DNA from: Chaetoderma sp. LZ-2023a
Taxonomy: Eukaryota; Mollusca; Caudofoveata; Chaetodermatida; Chaetodermatidae
Assembly: GCA_034401795.1 (NCBI GenBank)
Contig: CM067366.1
Span: 81,690,891 to 81,754,890 of the forward strand
DNA: 64,000 nucleotides
Direction of reading: 5' to 3'
Of this stretch, positions 51,168 through 63,440 are shown one piece after another (the first letter of the stretch is position 1; each line of letters starts with the position of its first letter). A model generated the notes under the pieces. That model saw only the letters and a list, made by a program, of their open reading frames with translations. It ran no database searches and was not told the DNA's origin. The position numbers were made by a program, and so were the translations under genes.

Positions 51168-51595
51168 TTGGCGTAGCTGGCAAAAAGTTATCTACCAGAA
51201 CGCGGCGCGATGTAGATGGTAAAAAGTTATCTACCGGAATGAGCCACGATAAATAATTGGGGCAAAAGTTATCTACCGGGACGCGCAACGACGTAGATAG
51301 CTGTGGGGATCAGCTGCCCCAGGGCTTGAGATAGCTGTGGGAGCCACGGATCGTCGATCGGCTGCCCCAGGGTCTGCCTTGCGTAGAGAGGGCCGATAAC
51401 ATTTTGATCGATAACATTTCTACCGGGACGGGTCGCGACGTAGATAACTTTTTGTTCGAAACATTTCTACCAGGACTGGCCGCGACTTAGATAACTTTTG
51501 CCCCTACGCCGAGCCTTACGTCGCCACGTAGATTAATAATCGGCGATTGTCAGTCTCCGGCGGCATCATTTTGAGGTGGTATCATTTTGACTCCG
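51168..51595 (-). repeat. Right terminal inverted repeat of copy B
   Basis: Carries AAAAAGTTATCTACC-type boxes at 51,183, 51,222 and 51,265 in one direction, and GATAACTTTTTG / GATAACTTTTGCC at 51,435 and 51,490 in the other. Ends in TGATACCACCTCAAAATGAT (complement). Matches the left TIR with several internal rearrangements. Confidence 0.75.
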
Positions 51596-51596
51596 G

Positions 51597-51703
51597 ATTA
51601 GTTTCAAAATATTCAACAGACTGTTTATTAAATGGTAAAGACATACAACGTGTCAGACTATTAAGCGCTAAGGACAGACTATTTCGAATCATTTATGACG
51701 TCA
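51597..51703. repeat. Right arm of the interrupted palindromic repeat
   Basis: ATTAGTTTCAAAATATTCAA followed by a tract matching the complement of 21,897-21,985. This is the missing partner of 41,715-41,907. Confidence 0.65.
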
Positions 51704-52271
51704 TCATCATCATCATCATCATCATGGATCTCAGGACACAAGCTTATGGCTTTTTATATCCCGGTTGTTGTAGTAGTTATACAAACTTTGTTCCAGCTTC
51801 CGGCGTGGAGGAACAGAGCAATTTTGTACACTGTATAAGATTTTAATGTATTCTACATGTGCATTTACATATCTGCAATTATTTACTATAGTGCTATTAT
51901 ATTTTAAATAGTTTTTGTATTGCACATGATATTTGCATCGCACATAGCTTCTTACAAAGACTCTACATGATTACATATCTGTAATTTGGGGTGTTCTAGT
52001 TTATGTGGTTTAAAATGTATTTTTATAAAAAGTTTATACCGTTTTGGCATGCATTTTTTATACTTTCTGATTTGCATGTATATTAATTGGTTGTTACTCT
52101 GGTGTAGTATTACTCATAGTGGCTGCCAAGAATTAAAAGAGGGATAGTCATTCCTAGTCAAAGATGTACATTATTTCACGGAAGTGCTGGTCAAGTTGCA
52201 GTTTGAAGATCCCCAGTGTGTTTGCATTCACGGTATTTGCTGGCAGGGAATTTCAATGTGTGACAATCCTG

Positions 52272-52922
52272 TTAAAAAAAGTTCTTACGTATGTCTTTGT
52301 TACCATGATGTTTATGTAATTTCAAGATATGTGATTTCTGTAACAGCTTTCCATCATCAATATTATAGTAGCCATGCATAATTTTATATGTCTCTATTAA
52401 ATCTCTTCTGAACCGTCTGTATTTAAGAGACATTAGGTTTAGCACTTTTAGCTGGTCTCCGTAGCTGAGTCCTTTTAACTGCGGAACAAGTTTGGTTGCT
52501 TTGCGTTGGACACTTTCTATTTTTCTTGACTGACGCAGTAGGTAAAGTGACCATACAGCATTAAAGTATTCTAGTATTGCTCTTGTTAGTGTTTTAAATA
52601 GAGTAGTTAAAATGGTTCCATCTACAGACGTGAATGACCGCATAATCACTCCTAGTATTATGTTGGCTATGTTACCCACTGTGTTGATGTGCGCATCGAA
52701 ATTGAGCTTGGTGTCGATAAGTACCCAGAGGTCTTTTTCATTGTCCGTAACTGAGATTTGAGGATGGGTCTCATCGTCAGTCATAAAATACTGCATCTTA
52801 GGGTTATTACTACCGAGATGTAATACATGGATCCTTGTGGAATTGAAACTTAGTTGCCAGTCTAGTGGCCATTTACAAGTTTTGTTTATGTTGTTTTGAA
52901 GGTTAGCACTAGTTGGGTTCAA
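52272..52922 (-). pseudogene. LINE family 2, RT thumb/C-terminal domain
   Basis: Asp-Trp-Gln-Leu-Ser-Phe-Asn, Asp-Leu-Trp-Val-Leu-Ile-Asp (the GV-type motif changed), Ala-Ile-Leu-Glu-Tyr-Phe-Asn-Ala-Val-Trp and Ile-Glu-Ser-Val-Gln-Arg-Lys-Ala-Thr-Lys-Leu-Val-Pro are typical of CR1-group RT proteins. A 216-codon frame, out of frame with the catalytic part. Confidence 0.8.
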
Positions 52923-53100
52923 TCAATTTGGTGTCATCGGCAAAGATCTTGCAGCAACAATCTGTTAAGTCTGGCAGGTCATTGATAAATATCAGGAACA
53001 GCACTGGCCCAAGTACACTCCCTTGGGGTACCCCAGTTACTACCTCTTTCCATGCTGATTTGGCATTGCTTATTTGGACTTTCTGTTTTCTATTATACAA
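52909..53100 (-). pseudogene. LINE family 2, RT catalytic segment
   Basis: Thr-Gly-Val-Pro-Gln-Gly-Ser-Val-Leu-Gly-Pro and Ile-Phe-Ala-Asp-Asp-Thr-Lys-Leu (FADD). A 63-codon frame between frameshifts. Confidence 0.8.
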
Positions 53101-53117
53101 GAAACTTTTGATCTAGT

Positions 53118-53766
53118 TCACGAATTGCACTCCAATACCATAAGCCTGTGTTTCACTAGCATCCATTCGTGTGCAACAGTATCAAATGCCTTCTTAAATT
53201 CAAGGTATATTACATCAACAGGTTCTTTTCTCTCGAGCATGTTGGTTATTGTTTCTAAGTATTCTAATAACTGTGTTTTACAGGACAAATTTGGTCTAAA
53301 ACCATGCTGACATACGCTAAATAGGCTACGTTCTTCCATGTAATTCATGATGGCATCTCGCACAAAAGACTCCAGTACTTTGCAGAGAATGCATGCGAGA
53401 GTCACCAGACAATAATTCCCCGGATCATGCTTAATACCCTTTTTTAATATACATGTGACATTTGCTGAAGAGAAAGCTAAGTAAAGTACTGATTTCATTT
53501 GCTACTTCTACTAGGACGCTGGATGGTATAGCATCAGGACCACAGCTTTTGTTGGGATTTAGATAATTTAGTCTTTTCGCTATAGCTGTGGCTGTTATAA
53601 GTAGGTCTGCAAGCTGGGATTCATCATTCCGAAGCGTGAACTCTGGTACTGTGTCCCGATTCTCCTTAGTGAATACACTTGCAAAAAAGTTGTTAAGTAC
53701 TTCAGCCTTCTCGCTGTCTGTCTTAGCAGTCCAATTGTCGTTAACAGCTTCTCTTAATTCCCCCAA
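53118..53766 (-). pseudogene. LINE family 2, RT fingers/palm segment
   Basis: Two overlapping frames (53,431-53,766 and 53,118-53,498) hold Leu-Asn-Pro-Asn-Lys-Ser-Cys-Gly-Pro-Asp-Ala-Ile-Pro, Glu-Phe-Lys-Lys-Ala-Phe-Asp-Thr-Val (motif A) and Gln-His-Gly-Phe-Arg. One frameshift joins them. Confidence 0.75.
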
Positions 53767-54293
53767 TTGATTCTTTTATTTGGGTGTTTGACTTCACATA
53801 CTTCCAAAAAGCCTTTGGATTTGACTAGGTCTAAGGCTAAGTTTCTTTCAAATAGTTTTTTTATTAGTCTTAGTTTGGCTGTTGTATTATATCTGGCTTG
53901 TTTGTACGTGTCATAGTCACACCTTCTCACAGTTTTCCTGGATTTTCTGAAGGCTCTTTGCTTCGCTTTCACAGCTTGTAGTACGTCTTTGTTTGGCCAC
54001 ATTTTTTTCTTGGGTGGTGAGCTCGAGACTGTATATTTTGAGCTATTGCTCCATTTAGCAAATTTTGTGTGATGTCCCATGCTTTCCTTATATTCATGTT
54101 GACCATGCTGCTCCAATCGAGAGCCCTGAATTGGCTACGCATGTTTTCATAGTTCCCTTTAATTAATAGTAGTTTGGACTGTGCTGTGATTGGAGGGTTA
54201 GCAAACAGGTATGGGTGTAATGAAATTTTCAGTATGTCATGATCGCGTTTTCCTAGTGGTGCTTCGTGGCTGATTACTGAGATCATGTGCTCG

Positions 54294-54728
54294 TCATTGG
54301 TGATGACGAAGTCCAATATGTTGGTGTGTTCTGTGTCTTGTTGGTGCAGTGGTGTGTTGATTAAGAAAGTTGTTCTGGATTGTTTGGACGAATGCGTCCC
54401 CATCCGAATCTGATGAAAGTCCAGTTTCCCAGTTTATCTTCAGGAAGTTCAAATCTCCTGTAATCAGGGTGTAATCCGTCCAGCAATTTCCAATGTTATT
54501 CAGTAGGGTTATTAGGTGCATGTTGTTAATTTCATTTGAATATGGGCTCCGATATATGCAACCAGTTAAGACTTTTTTGTTGTTTAGCGTTTCCCAGGTG
54601 CACCATACTGATTGTTTATAATCCCTGATGAATGGGGGTTCATATGCTTGTGCTTTTAGGGCTTTATGTGTATATATAGCAACACCTCTAGCTGGTCCTT
54701 CATTCGTAAAAGTATCGTACTTACTCAC
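54294..54728 (-). pseudogene. LINE family 2, AP-endonuclease part
   Basis: Gly-Val-Ala-Ile-Tyr-Thr-His, Cys-Ile-Tyr-Arg-Ser-Pro-Tyr-Ser and Ile-Thr-Gly-Asp-Leu-Asn-Phe correspond to the conserved blocks of CR1/Jockey AP endonucleases, which nick target DNA. Confidence 0.78.
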
Positions 54729-55005
54729 CTCTAATTCACTTTTCTGTATTGGACTACATGTATTGCTATTTTTTGGGTAGGATTTCTGAGATGCATATCA
54801 AAGCTGGTGTATTACATGTGTCACTTAAAATCTGTTTGAGTTCTTCACACTTGTTGCCGAGGCTCTCTGCATTTGTATATATGCATGTTGGAGTATACGA
54901 CTTTTGATTGCTATTCACACTATTTACATTCCTACTTGTATATTCTTGTAGTCAGTTTGAGCTGTGTCTAGGTAGCGATGAGTCGACCTTGATCACTTTC
55001 TTATT

Positions 55006-55443
55006 TCAAATTATGTACATGCTATTGGGGTGTGTATTTAGCATTTCTGCTAGCTCTAGTCTAATTGCACGTTGTTCCTCACTTTCTTTTGGTGTGAGGT
55101 CTGGATTTACATAGATCTTGTTTGCAGAGTGCTTTTTGCCCTGGTTGAATTTTATGGCCCCATTTATGAGCCTATCTCTACTCTCATCAGTTTTCATCAC
55201 TAGTTTGATAGGTCTAGTCTTTTCATATTTCTTTCCTAAACGGGAGAAGGATCTAATCTCATCAGGTGCAATGTCTGACATTTCCGTCACTATTTCATTA
55301 ATTATGATAGCCTTTTCCTCCTTCCTTTCTTGGTCCACCTCACACATGCTTTCGACAACATTGACCAGAACAACATTTCTTTTCCTCTTTTGTCGATCCT
55401 CAAATTTCTGAAAACAATCCTTTACTTTAGAGTCTAAAATCAT
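55006..55443 (-). pseudogene. LINE family 2, ORF1-like protein
   Basis: A 145-residue charged frame starting with a helical segment rich in Lys/Arg and containing Ser-Arg-Leu-Gly-Lys-Lys and Thr-Arg-Pro-Ile-Lys-Leu-Val-Met, the RRM-like part found in ORF1 proteins of CR1-like LINEs. Its position upstream of the endonuclease supports this. Confidence 0.6.
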
Positions 55444-55589
55444 GATTGTGACATCATCCTAAGCATAACATAGTTGATTATGACGTCATATGATGGATGG
55501 ATAAAATGCAAAGGTGAATTATTGCTGATCATTAGATATTTACATGCCATGGGCTGAAGCCCGAGGGTATGATGTTTCCCATTGTTTGC

Positions 55590-55735
55590 TATTCAGTATT
55601 CAAGATTCAAGATTCAATATTATTTATTTGCTTCTTGGATACCAATTTACATATTTATAATACAGGTTGTCCGCGGAAGGTATTGCCTATAGTGGTGGCG
55701 GATAACTAACATTAAACATACATATACAATTACAC
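55590..55735 (-). repeat. 3' end fragment of LINE family 1
   Basis: (ATTCA)n, ATATTATTTATTTG and AGGTTGTCCGCGGAAGG ... CCTATAGT match 25,783-25,880. A dead-on-arrival 3' fragment. Confidence 0.65.
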
Positions 55736-56213
55736 ACACAGCTTAACATAGAATGTGTAGTTCGGACCGACCGGTCGGGTACCGGCCATACCAGCCAAGC
55801 TGGGTACATGACGCCCATCCTGGATTCGTTCCCTGAACACGCCCCCCCTGGGTAGAGCCATAAGCGTATATGGGCCTATGGGAGAGATCGCGTTGTAAAA
55901 ACGACTAAGTTTGTTAAAGCGCATAGTGCACATGCGCATGCTTAGATGCTATTTTTGATGGAGCACGTAGTTTACGACCAAGATAGGATGACGCATTTAG
56001 TGTACCGAGATGGTATCGTGTTATCTTTCTTAATTACTTGTTCTTGCCGAATCTGGCATGAATCAGGACCAGAATTCGACGGGCCTTCTAAATCTGTAAA
56101 CCATTTCAAAATCGGAGAACTTCTAGAATGTTCTAGAACATTCGACAGCGTTAGTATTAGCTACGCGCTGATCGGCTGTTGCTCGAACAATGATTAGTTG
56201 GAGCCTGTGCCTG

Positions 56214-56236
56214 TGACGTCACGAGGGGTATAAAAG
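56214..56236 (+). promoter_or_regulatory. Promoter-like module (CRE, TATA) in the third copy
   Basis: TGACGTCA at 56,214-56,221 and TATAAAAG at 56,229-56,236; upstream GCTGATCGGCTG replaces the CCAAT box. Survival in a diverged copy suggests function when the family was active. Confidence 0.65.
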
Positions 56237-57279
56237 GAGATGCGATCCAGAGATCGAGAGCATCCTTGGCCAGGGGCCGAATAGGTTGGACCTGTACCAG
56301 CTACTACCAGCACGACAGCTATTACGCATATAACTTCGCTTTCTGTCGGTTTCTCTCCCGTAGCTAGCAGTTACCCAACCCACGCGCTAAAACAATTTTG
56401 TAACTCCCTACTTGCGGGAGCAATTTGGAACTTTCTATTATTGTTCACGAGTAATAAGATCTACTTCGGAACACGAACTTGCGGTGAGGCCTTTACGGCC
56501 TTAATATGTGATTCTACAGATGTAGAGGCAGGATGTTCTTTGATGGATGACGTGCCGGATCTGTCGGCCATGACTAAAAATGGTATTTCAACCCTCCTTG
56601 CACTGATGTTGTGCAGGTTCTTCTAACTTTCAACCGCAGCAAGTAAACTTTGCCCAATGCGTCTTCAGAGCTGGCTGACGTACCCAGTACCATAACGCTT
56701 TGTTTTATATCTTCATCTGCATTTAACAATGCCCACTTGTGATCGCGTTGTTGTCAACTTCCATCCGTGCCATCGGTGTATGGGAACCTTCTTCACAGCA
56801 GTAATGTTATTGTATCTCTTTTGCTTTCTACTCATTAGACATTCCATTGTGCTTACAGTCCTGAGCAATGTGCTCCCACCATGAGCTTCTTGCGGGAATC
56901 CTGTTTGCGGGAACCAACCTGCGGGAACTTTCCAGCTTCAAGAGAATGCATCAACTCACGTCAACTAAAGGATGACGTATCAATTTCAGTAACACGATAG
57001 CCTAATTTAAGAACGGCTACCGAGTATTCAAGTAACTGTACTTAACATTTTAATTATTCCGCTAAATGTACTTTTATAATTATATTGTATCCGTAAAAAC
57101 GGTCCCAAAGACTAAAAGGTACCGTAACTGTCTTAGGACTGCTAGGTATAATTTCTGTATATGTTTATAGTTATTCTTATTTTCTGTTATGTGTTTTCAC
57201 TAACCGCACCGTAGTTGGTTCGTTAACCTGTACTAAGATATATCATTCCAATCATTTAATACTGTATTGATGTTCTGGT

Positions 57280-57398
<119 letters not shown>

Positions 57399-58440
57399 CA
57401 GTAGCCATCAGTTCATATGTTTTGTTTATGTATAGAAAATATATGACTGCAGTGCATGTAGGAAACACTATACAGCAACACTTATATCTGCAGCACTTTC
57501 TTCCGCCACCAACAATTTGTCACTGAGGTCGCTGTCCATGCTATAACTTTGTTTAGCCCGGCATGCTACCGACTAAACCTTTTTCTATTCAGCTCGATAG
57601 GATAGGTTTAATATGATGAGAGACACTTTCTTTGTTAAGAAATCTGTAGCATACGCTTCTCTTCCGGTAGTGCGATAATCTAGCCCCGCACTCCGGTAGG
57701 ACTCACAACTCTAAGATTGTGTCTCTCTTCATGTTCCACTCAGCCTTGTGGCTTCTTAATTGTTTGGGTGTCCCTATCCGCACCATTGGCTGATCAGACT
57801 CTGTGAAACTGTTGGGGTTTCCGAGCGGTGATGGTCAGGGTGTGGTGTCACATACATTCCCCTTGTATCTTCGGATACTTAGTAGTTAGCACTTTTGCCA
57901 ATGTAGGAAAGCACTGCGAACACATCTCTTAATTATTATTTTATTTGCTGAACAATCCTCCCGCAGTGCAAAACTGGGCAACTTGTATATAAACCTAATG
58001 ACAGGTTAAACGATTAGGTCCATAGGACCCGGTGATGGGTGAGATGCATATCCCCACCGAATTCCATAAAAATGTCTGGGCATGATATTTAGATCTGCCA
58101 CGCCCTCACGGGAAGAACATATGCGGTGGGTATTCGTCTCTCTTACCCCCACCATAACGATAGAACATTTGCCTAAAAAATGCGTTTGTGAAAAGTAACC
58201 AGTGTCCTGTGACGTTTTATGTGGTTACGGAGCGAGATGTCCGGATTATTATCCAGTTCAAAGATCTTACTATGTAACATGTATGAGCGCTGTCTTCAGT
58301 ATTGATGTCTTAGGGCATCCGTTCTTAATGACAGCCATATCTAACAGCTAGGTAGATACCCGCCATTTGCGGCCTAAAATAGTTCTTGTCACTAAAAACT
58401 AAAGCTAGTACCAGAGAGGGATAGGCTCCTCGAATTGATG

Positions 58441-60059
58441 CTAGCAACAGGCGGCAGTGGGCCCGCAAGGGTCCGGGGCACGTAAATCATTAGTATAGGA
58501 CAGAGGGGATGTAGAAGGCCTCCGTGTCAAATGAAGGGTGAATTAACATCCTACTGTGGTACCGTCTAGTCGGCGTATTGTTCGGGCTACTGAGATTTTT
58601 GGTTCATCCAATCTCAGTAAGTGGACATGCATGGTATGTGGATGACAGTCCACAACCAGGGCGCTACAAGGCTCTGCAAACCCTTTAGGAACACGGTTTG
58701 TAGAGGCCCTGCAGGCAAGGCTGGGGAAAACGGTCAAAGTTTGTATTCTGTTGAGATAGGTACGGATCAGACCATCGGTTGCCCCTGAGCGGGAGCTCAG
58801 ATGGTGGTTGCTATCGATTGGGTTGCCGGCCGGTCGTCTTGATCATGTCAGTTCATCTGTGTGATCAAGATGGCTCAATGTAAAGTCAGGCCATGGCAGG
58901 TGTTCGTATTGCGAGTCATGCCTCCTGTGATCAGATGTCATGAAAAGTGATTCTTTGGGAAGCAGGAGGGTATGTGTGTGAGACGGTGTAACCTGTCACT
59001 TGCCGGATGGGTGGGGCAGTCTGGTGCCCAGGTACCCATGGGGTGGATGGTCTGTCTGGTACGATCTGCGCAGGGCCGCGCAGCTACAATGATGTCAAAG
59101 TACGATCTACACGAGGGCCTTAGCTGCGATGCGTCTAGTGGACATCGCCTCCATGGTACAGTCTTTCCAATGGCTACGGCCCCCTTGCCAAGATGATCCT
59201 ATTGGCGCCCAGTACTGTGTTCACTCGGCTCGGAAGTCGTCAGTGTGCATCTTGACTCTGTCCCGGATTATGTTCCCATAACTTGGACAGGTCTTTATCT
59301 CAGGCATATACGGAGAGGTACCTAGCCTAGGCTGCATCCTGTGTGGGGAACTGGGCGTCCGTCCGGCGTGGTAGGGGACAGCAAACCACACCGGGAAGGA
59401 CAAAGGGTACAAGTGTAAGCAGAGCAAAAAGCCCGCAAAAATCAAGCGGCAACTACTAATTCAGCATACTGAGAATCGCATAAGACAGTGACGTGGAAAT
59501 CCTTCGGGAATCGTTCATCCCGTCTTCCCATAAAACCGCACGCATCCCTATAGTCATAATCTCACTAGGTATGGTCTTTTCTTTTTCAAGCATTTTTGTT
59601 TGAAATATTAGAGTGGTCCATTTTTGCCTACTACTCTTCTCCCACTTTAAGCAGTAGCGACACCTTCCCCAGACGGAGGCCCGTGTGAGGCACTTGCCTC
59701 TTGCAAGGATTCAGCGACGACGGTCACGTGAGGATAATACTCCTCACCCAAATTAGCACTAGGAGTAGTGCCCGCGTGAGGCACATGACTTTTCGTCCGA
59801 GATAATCGTCTTCCTTTCAGCTTAGAGGTATAATAACTTATATTAAGTTAATTAGTTAAATATCGTGTATGGGAGCCTCCCTTGCGGGGATACATCTGCG
59901 GACCTACGAGTCTGTGGGGTACCTCCGGGGGCCCCCATGTTTAAAAGTTCATCTGGCTGTCTCTATGTCTTGTATTTTCGTATGCTCCTCATTTTTATCT
60001 AGCATACTCGATAGTTTGTTTAGGTAAAATCATTGTATAGACTTATATTTTAGGTCACC
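58441..60059. other. Spacer between unit copy 3 and the conserved ORF
   Basis: No protein-like frame and no similarity to unit 1 was noticed; may be internal sequence of the same element family that is deleted in copy 1. Confidence 0.35.
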
Positions 60060-60097
60060 AAATCAAATCTTGTAAGTCCATAGATCACGAAATTGCT

Positions 60098-60349
60098 ATG
60101 GACAGGCATACTGGTGACACAAATTCTTGGGATGAGACCGTTGTAGTTAATGTTCGCAACAATGGTTGCACGGCCCCACCAGAACGATTGAGTTCCACCG
60201 GCCTTAGGAGCCAGTTTTTGTTACCCGTAGTGCAGTCTCGTCCAGGATCCGTCACCCCGAGACCAGATCCTAACCAGTGTCTTGTGGCACGGCGAGTCGA
60301 CATGATACACCGGAACAGCCTAACACTATGCCGCGAGCTACAAATGTGA
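60098..60349 (+). CDS. Conserved ORF beginning Met-Asp-Arg-His-Thr (copy 2)
   Basis: An 83-codon frame that starts Met-Asp-Arg-His-Thr-Gly-Asp-Thr-Asn-Ser-Trp-Asp-Glu-Thr-Val, as at 33,930-34,238. Its position downstream of, and pointing away from, a promoter-bearing 3.4-kb unit is the same. Later residues diverge between the copies, partly by frameshift. No known domain. An untranslated conserved sequence cannot be excluded. Confidence 0.4.
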   Translation: MDRHTGDTNSWDETVVVNVRNNGCTAPPERLSSTGLRSQFLLPVVQSRPGSVTPRPDPNQCLVARRVDMIHRNSLTLCRELQM

Positions 60350-60605
60350 GATATACTTATGAATGTACAGAGCTAAGTAGACATAGAAAAAAGAACAAAC
60401 GATACAATACATCTATGTTTTTTCCTTATTGAGATTAGAGATTTGTATTTTTGGTGGGGGGAAGGGGGAGAAGGAAGGGGGATGGGGCCATGCATGCCAA
60501 TTACCCCAACCCAAACCGTAGATTGCTATTTAGTAGTAGCACTTGTTGAGGTGCATCAGTTTGAAGGAAGCAGTAGTCACGATAGCAGTAATTTTGCATT
60601 ATGAT

Positions 60606-61030
<425 letters not shown>

Positions 61031-61135
61031 TTGTTGTGGTTGTTATGCTAGTAGCTATGGCAATGATACAGGAAGTGTGTGATCTTGGTTATCATGTCAT
61101 TATGCAATGATAGCTGTTTAGTGTGTTATCGAGAT

Positions 61136-61846
61136 CTAGTATGTATTGAATATGCTAGATTTAATTATGTCTTTGTATGATTTTAGTGTTAGTATTTTTT
61201 CGCATGTGTGTTTATCTGTACTATTCCATGCTTTGGCAGCACCAACTGAAATTCTACATTTCCCTGTGTCTGTTCGTGTGTATCTAATGTGGAGATCATG
61301 TTTGTTACTAGTGTTGTATGTGTGGATTTCGATGTTGTTTGCAAAGCTGTGGGCTATAGATCTAGGTAGGATTTTGTGGCGAAAGCCTCTGGCAATGTTG
61401 ATCATCTATGACTTACCTATGTCTGTGAGTTTAAGAAGTTTTTGTGTTTTGAATATGTTTTGACCCTTTGCTGTTTTTGAAAACATTTTAATGCATTTTT
61501 TCAGCATGCTTTGTATTTTTGTTAATTTGCCTTTTTGTGTGTTAGTCCAGATGACATTGCAGTATGTGAGGGGTGGAAGGATCAGTGTGGAATATAGGGT
61601 TTTAATGATGGCTTGTGCTAGGTATGGTTTTAGTCTTTGAATTACCCCCATGCCTCTGGCTACTTTAGCTGTGACTACCTCAATTTGTTTGCCCCAGGGC
61701 AGGTTCTTGTCTAAATAAACTCCTAAGAATTTTGCAAAGGGAGGTTGGTTCTTCAATTTCTTTTTTATTAATACAGATTTTTGGAATGCTAGCGTTTCTT
61801 GATTGTCTAGACTTTGAAAATAACATATAGTTTGTTTTATCAACAT
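61136..61846 (-). pseudogene. LINE family 1 (copy 2), RT C-terminal domain
   Basis: Phe-Leu-Gly-Val-Tyr-Leu-Asp-Lys-Asn-Leu-Pro-Trp, Thr-Leu-Ile-Leu-Pro-Pro-Leu-Thr-Tyr-Cys and a final Arg-Ile-Ser-Val-Gly-Ala-Ala-Lys-Ala-Trp-Asn: thumb and C-terminal motifs of CR1/Jockey RTs. Two frames (61,406-61,846 and 61,136-61,405), the first ending at a stop next to the second. Confidence 0.75.
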
Positions 61847-62057
61847 TTAATGATAGCTTGTTTACTTTGAACCAATTAATAACTTCTTCCATTTCATTAT
61901 TTACTCTTTCGTATAATATATCTAAGTTTTTGTCAGAGCAAAAGGCATTGGCGTCATCAGCAAACAGTATTAGTGACAAACTGTGGCAATTTTTTGGCAA
62001 ATCATTCATATAGAGTAAAACAGCAGAGGGCCAAGTATTGCCCCTGAGGAACACCAC
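61680..62057 (-). pseudogene. LINE family 1 (copy 2), RT catalytic part
   Basis: Leu-Ile-Leu-Phe-Ala-Asp-Asp-Ala-Asn-Ala-Phe (FADD) and Asn-Val-Asp-Lys-Thr-Asn-Tyr-Met-Leu-Phe-Ser-Lys-Ser-Arg; frameshifted at both ends. Confidence 0.8.
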
Positions 62058-62289
62058 AGGTTAATATCCTGTTTTCAGAGCAGGTTGCATTAGATTGCGC
62101 GCATTGTGTTCTTTCAGTTAAGTAGCTCTGAAACCAGGAAAGTGCACATCATCGAATTCCATAATAGGCAAGTTTTCCTAATAATATATTGTGATTGATA
62201 GTATCAAAAGCTTTTGAAAGGGCCAAGAAGATGCCCAATATATGTTCTTTCTTTTCAATTGATTCAATTATTTTTTTCTGTCATTTCAA

Positions 62290-62872
62290 CTAGTGCGAGC
62301 ATTGTTGAGTGTTTCTGGCGGATCCACAATGAAGCATATAAAATGTCCTTTTTTCTAGGTAATTGATTATTCTATTATACATTAATCGCTGCATTAATTT
62401 AGAGAAAAGTGGAAGTATTGAGACAGGCCTGTAATTTGTGAAGTTGGACGAGTCTTTTGCTTTATATATTGGAGTGACACCAGCAGATTTTAGTTTTGAT
62501 GGAAATATGCCTTGTACTAGTGATTGATTGCAGATATGGTTGAGTGGCATTAGTAAATCAAGTATGCAGTGTTTAAATATGCTCCATTTAAACCCATCTA
62601 CGCTAGCACTTTTCACAGGATTAAGTGAATTAAGTATAGTGAAGATTTCTTCATTGTTAACAGGATAAGCAAAAAATGATTGATAAGCGGGAGTACCTGT
62701 GGGGGTAATCACTATATTTAATTCCTGATGTAGATATGATTTTCTTTGAGAGATCTGGACCTATGTTAACAAAATATTCATTGAAACCATTTGCAATTTC
62801 ATTGTTATCCGCGATTACCTTATTATTGTAGATAAACTGGGACTGTTGTGCTTTTCTATTGTTTTTATTCAA
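62290..62872 (-). pseudogene. LINE family 1 (copy 2), RT N-terminal part
   Basis: Asn-Gly-Phe-Asn-Glu-Tyr-Phe-Val-Asn-Ile-Gly-Pro (62,657-62,872), then Ser-Ala-Ser-Val-Asp-Gly-Phe, Lys-Ser-Ala-Gly-Val-Thr-Pro-Ile-Tyr-Lys and Tyr-Arg-Pro-Val-Ser-Ile-Leu-Pro-Leu-Phe-Ser-Lys (62,290-62,712): typical start of a non-LTR RT domain. Confidence 0.8.
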
Positions 62873-63090
62873 GTGATTTTATAATTTCCATGTTTCATTT
62901 ATATCATTTTTGGATTGTTCAAATTTGTTCTGATAATAGTTCTTTTTGATGTTTTTATTATTTGGTCCAGCTTATTTCTATATTTTTTAAACTGTGTCTC
63001 ATTATAGTTTGTTTGACATTTTATAAATGTCGAATAAAGTTGTTTTTTTTATGACAGGCAGATATCAATCCTCTTGTCAGCCATGTTCTG

Positions 63091-63440
63091 TTCTGTTCTG
63101 TTCTTGGAGTTTCCGCCAATGTCTGGCGCACCATCTTTCGGTGTATTATCCGGGAATCTCTAGAATCCGCAAATTACTGGAGTTTTCCATTAATTATATA
63201 TTATATTATATACACACACGCAAACGATCATTAAATCTGACATTTATGTACATGCATGTACACACACAAGTGATTTTCCTATCAATGTATATGGGTAAAT
63301 GGTCACCGTTCATAGACGAGTAAATTTATGTTCACCAGACGCGTAAATGAGTTCATTGTTATTGAAATACATGTAGGAGCATCCAGAAAGCATAAGGTGC
63401 ACCATATTTTTCTATGTGCAATTGATACTAACTTGATATT
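63091..63440. other. Short spacer, no gene seen
   Basis: Contains (TTCTG)n at its start and AT-rich sequence; nothing recognised. Confidence 0.35.

Larger units (their letters stand above)
43576..51595. mobile_element. Virus-like TIR element, copy B (about 8.0 kb)
   Basis: The outermost inverted repeat is CGGAGTCAAAATGATACCAC at 43,576 and its complement ending at 51,595; similarity continues inward for about 0.4 kb. Inside are about 13 densely packed frames on both strands, including an A32-type packaging ATPase. No DNA polymerase, integrase, primase, helicase or recognised capsid gene is visible. Several genes are broken. No clear target duplication is seen: the left neighbour is the Tc1 transposon, the right one the remaining arm of a palindromic repeat. 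By content it belongs near Polinton-like viruses, virophages or other mid-size eukaryotic DNA viruses, as an integrated, decaying genome; the group is not certain. Confidence 0.8.
51704..55500 (-). mobile_element. Near full-length CR1-type LINE (family 2), decayed
   Basis: Minus strand, 5' to 3': ORF1-like frame (55,006-55,443), endonuclease (54,294-54,728 and overlapping frames), RT (53,766-52,909), C-terminal domain (52,922-52,272), then about 0.55 kb of 3' UTR ending in an (ATG)n tail at 51,704-51,725. Several frameshifts break ORF2. Confidence 0.82.
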
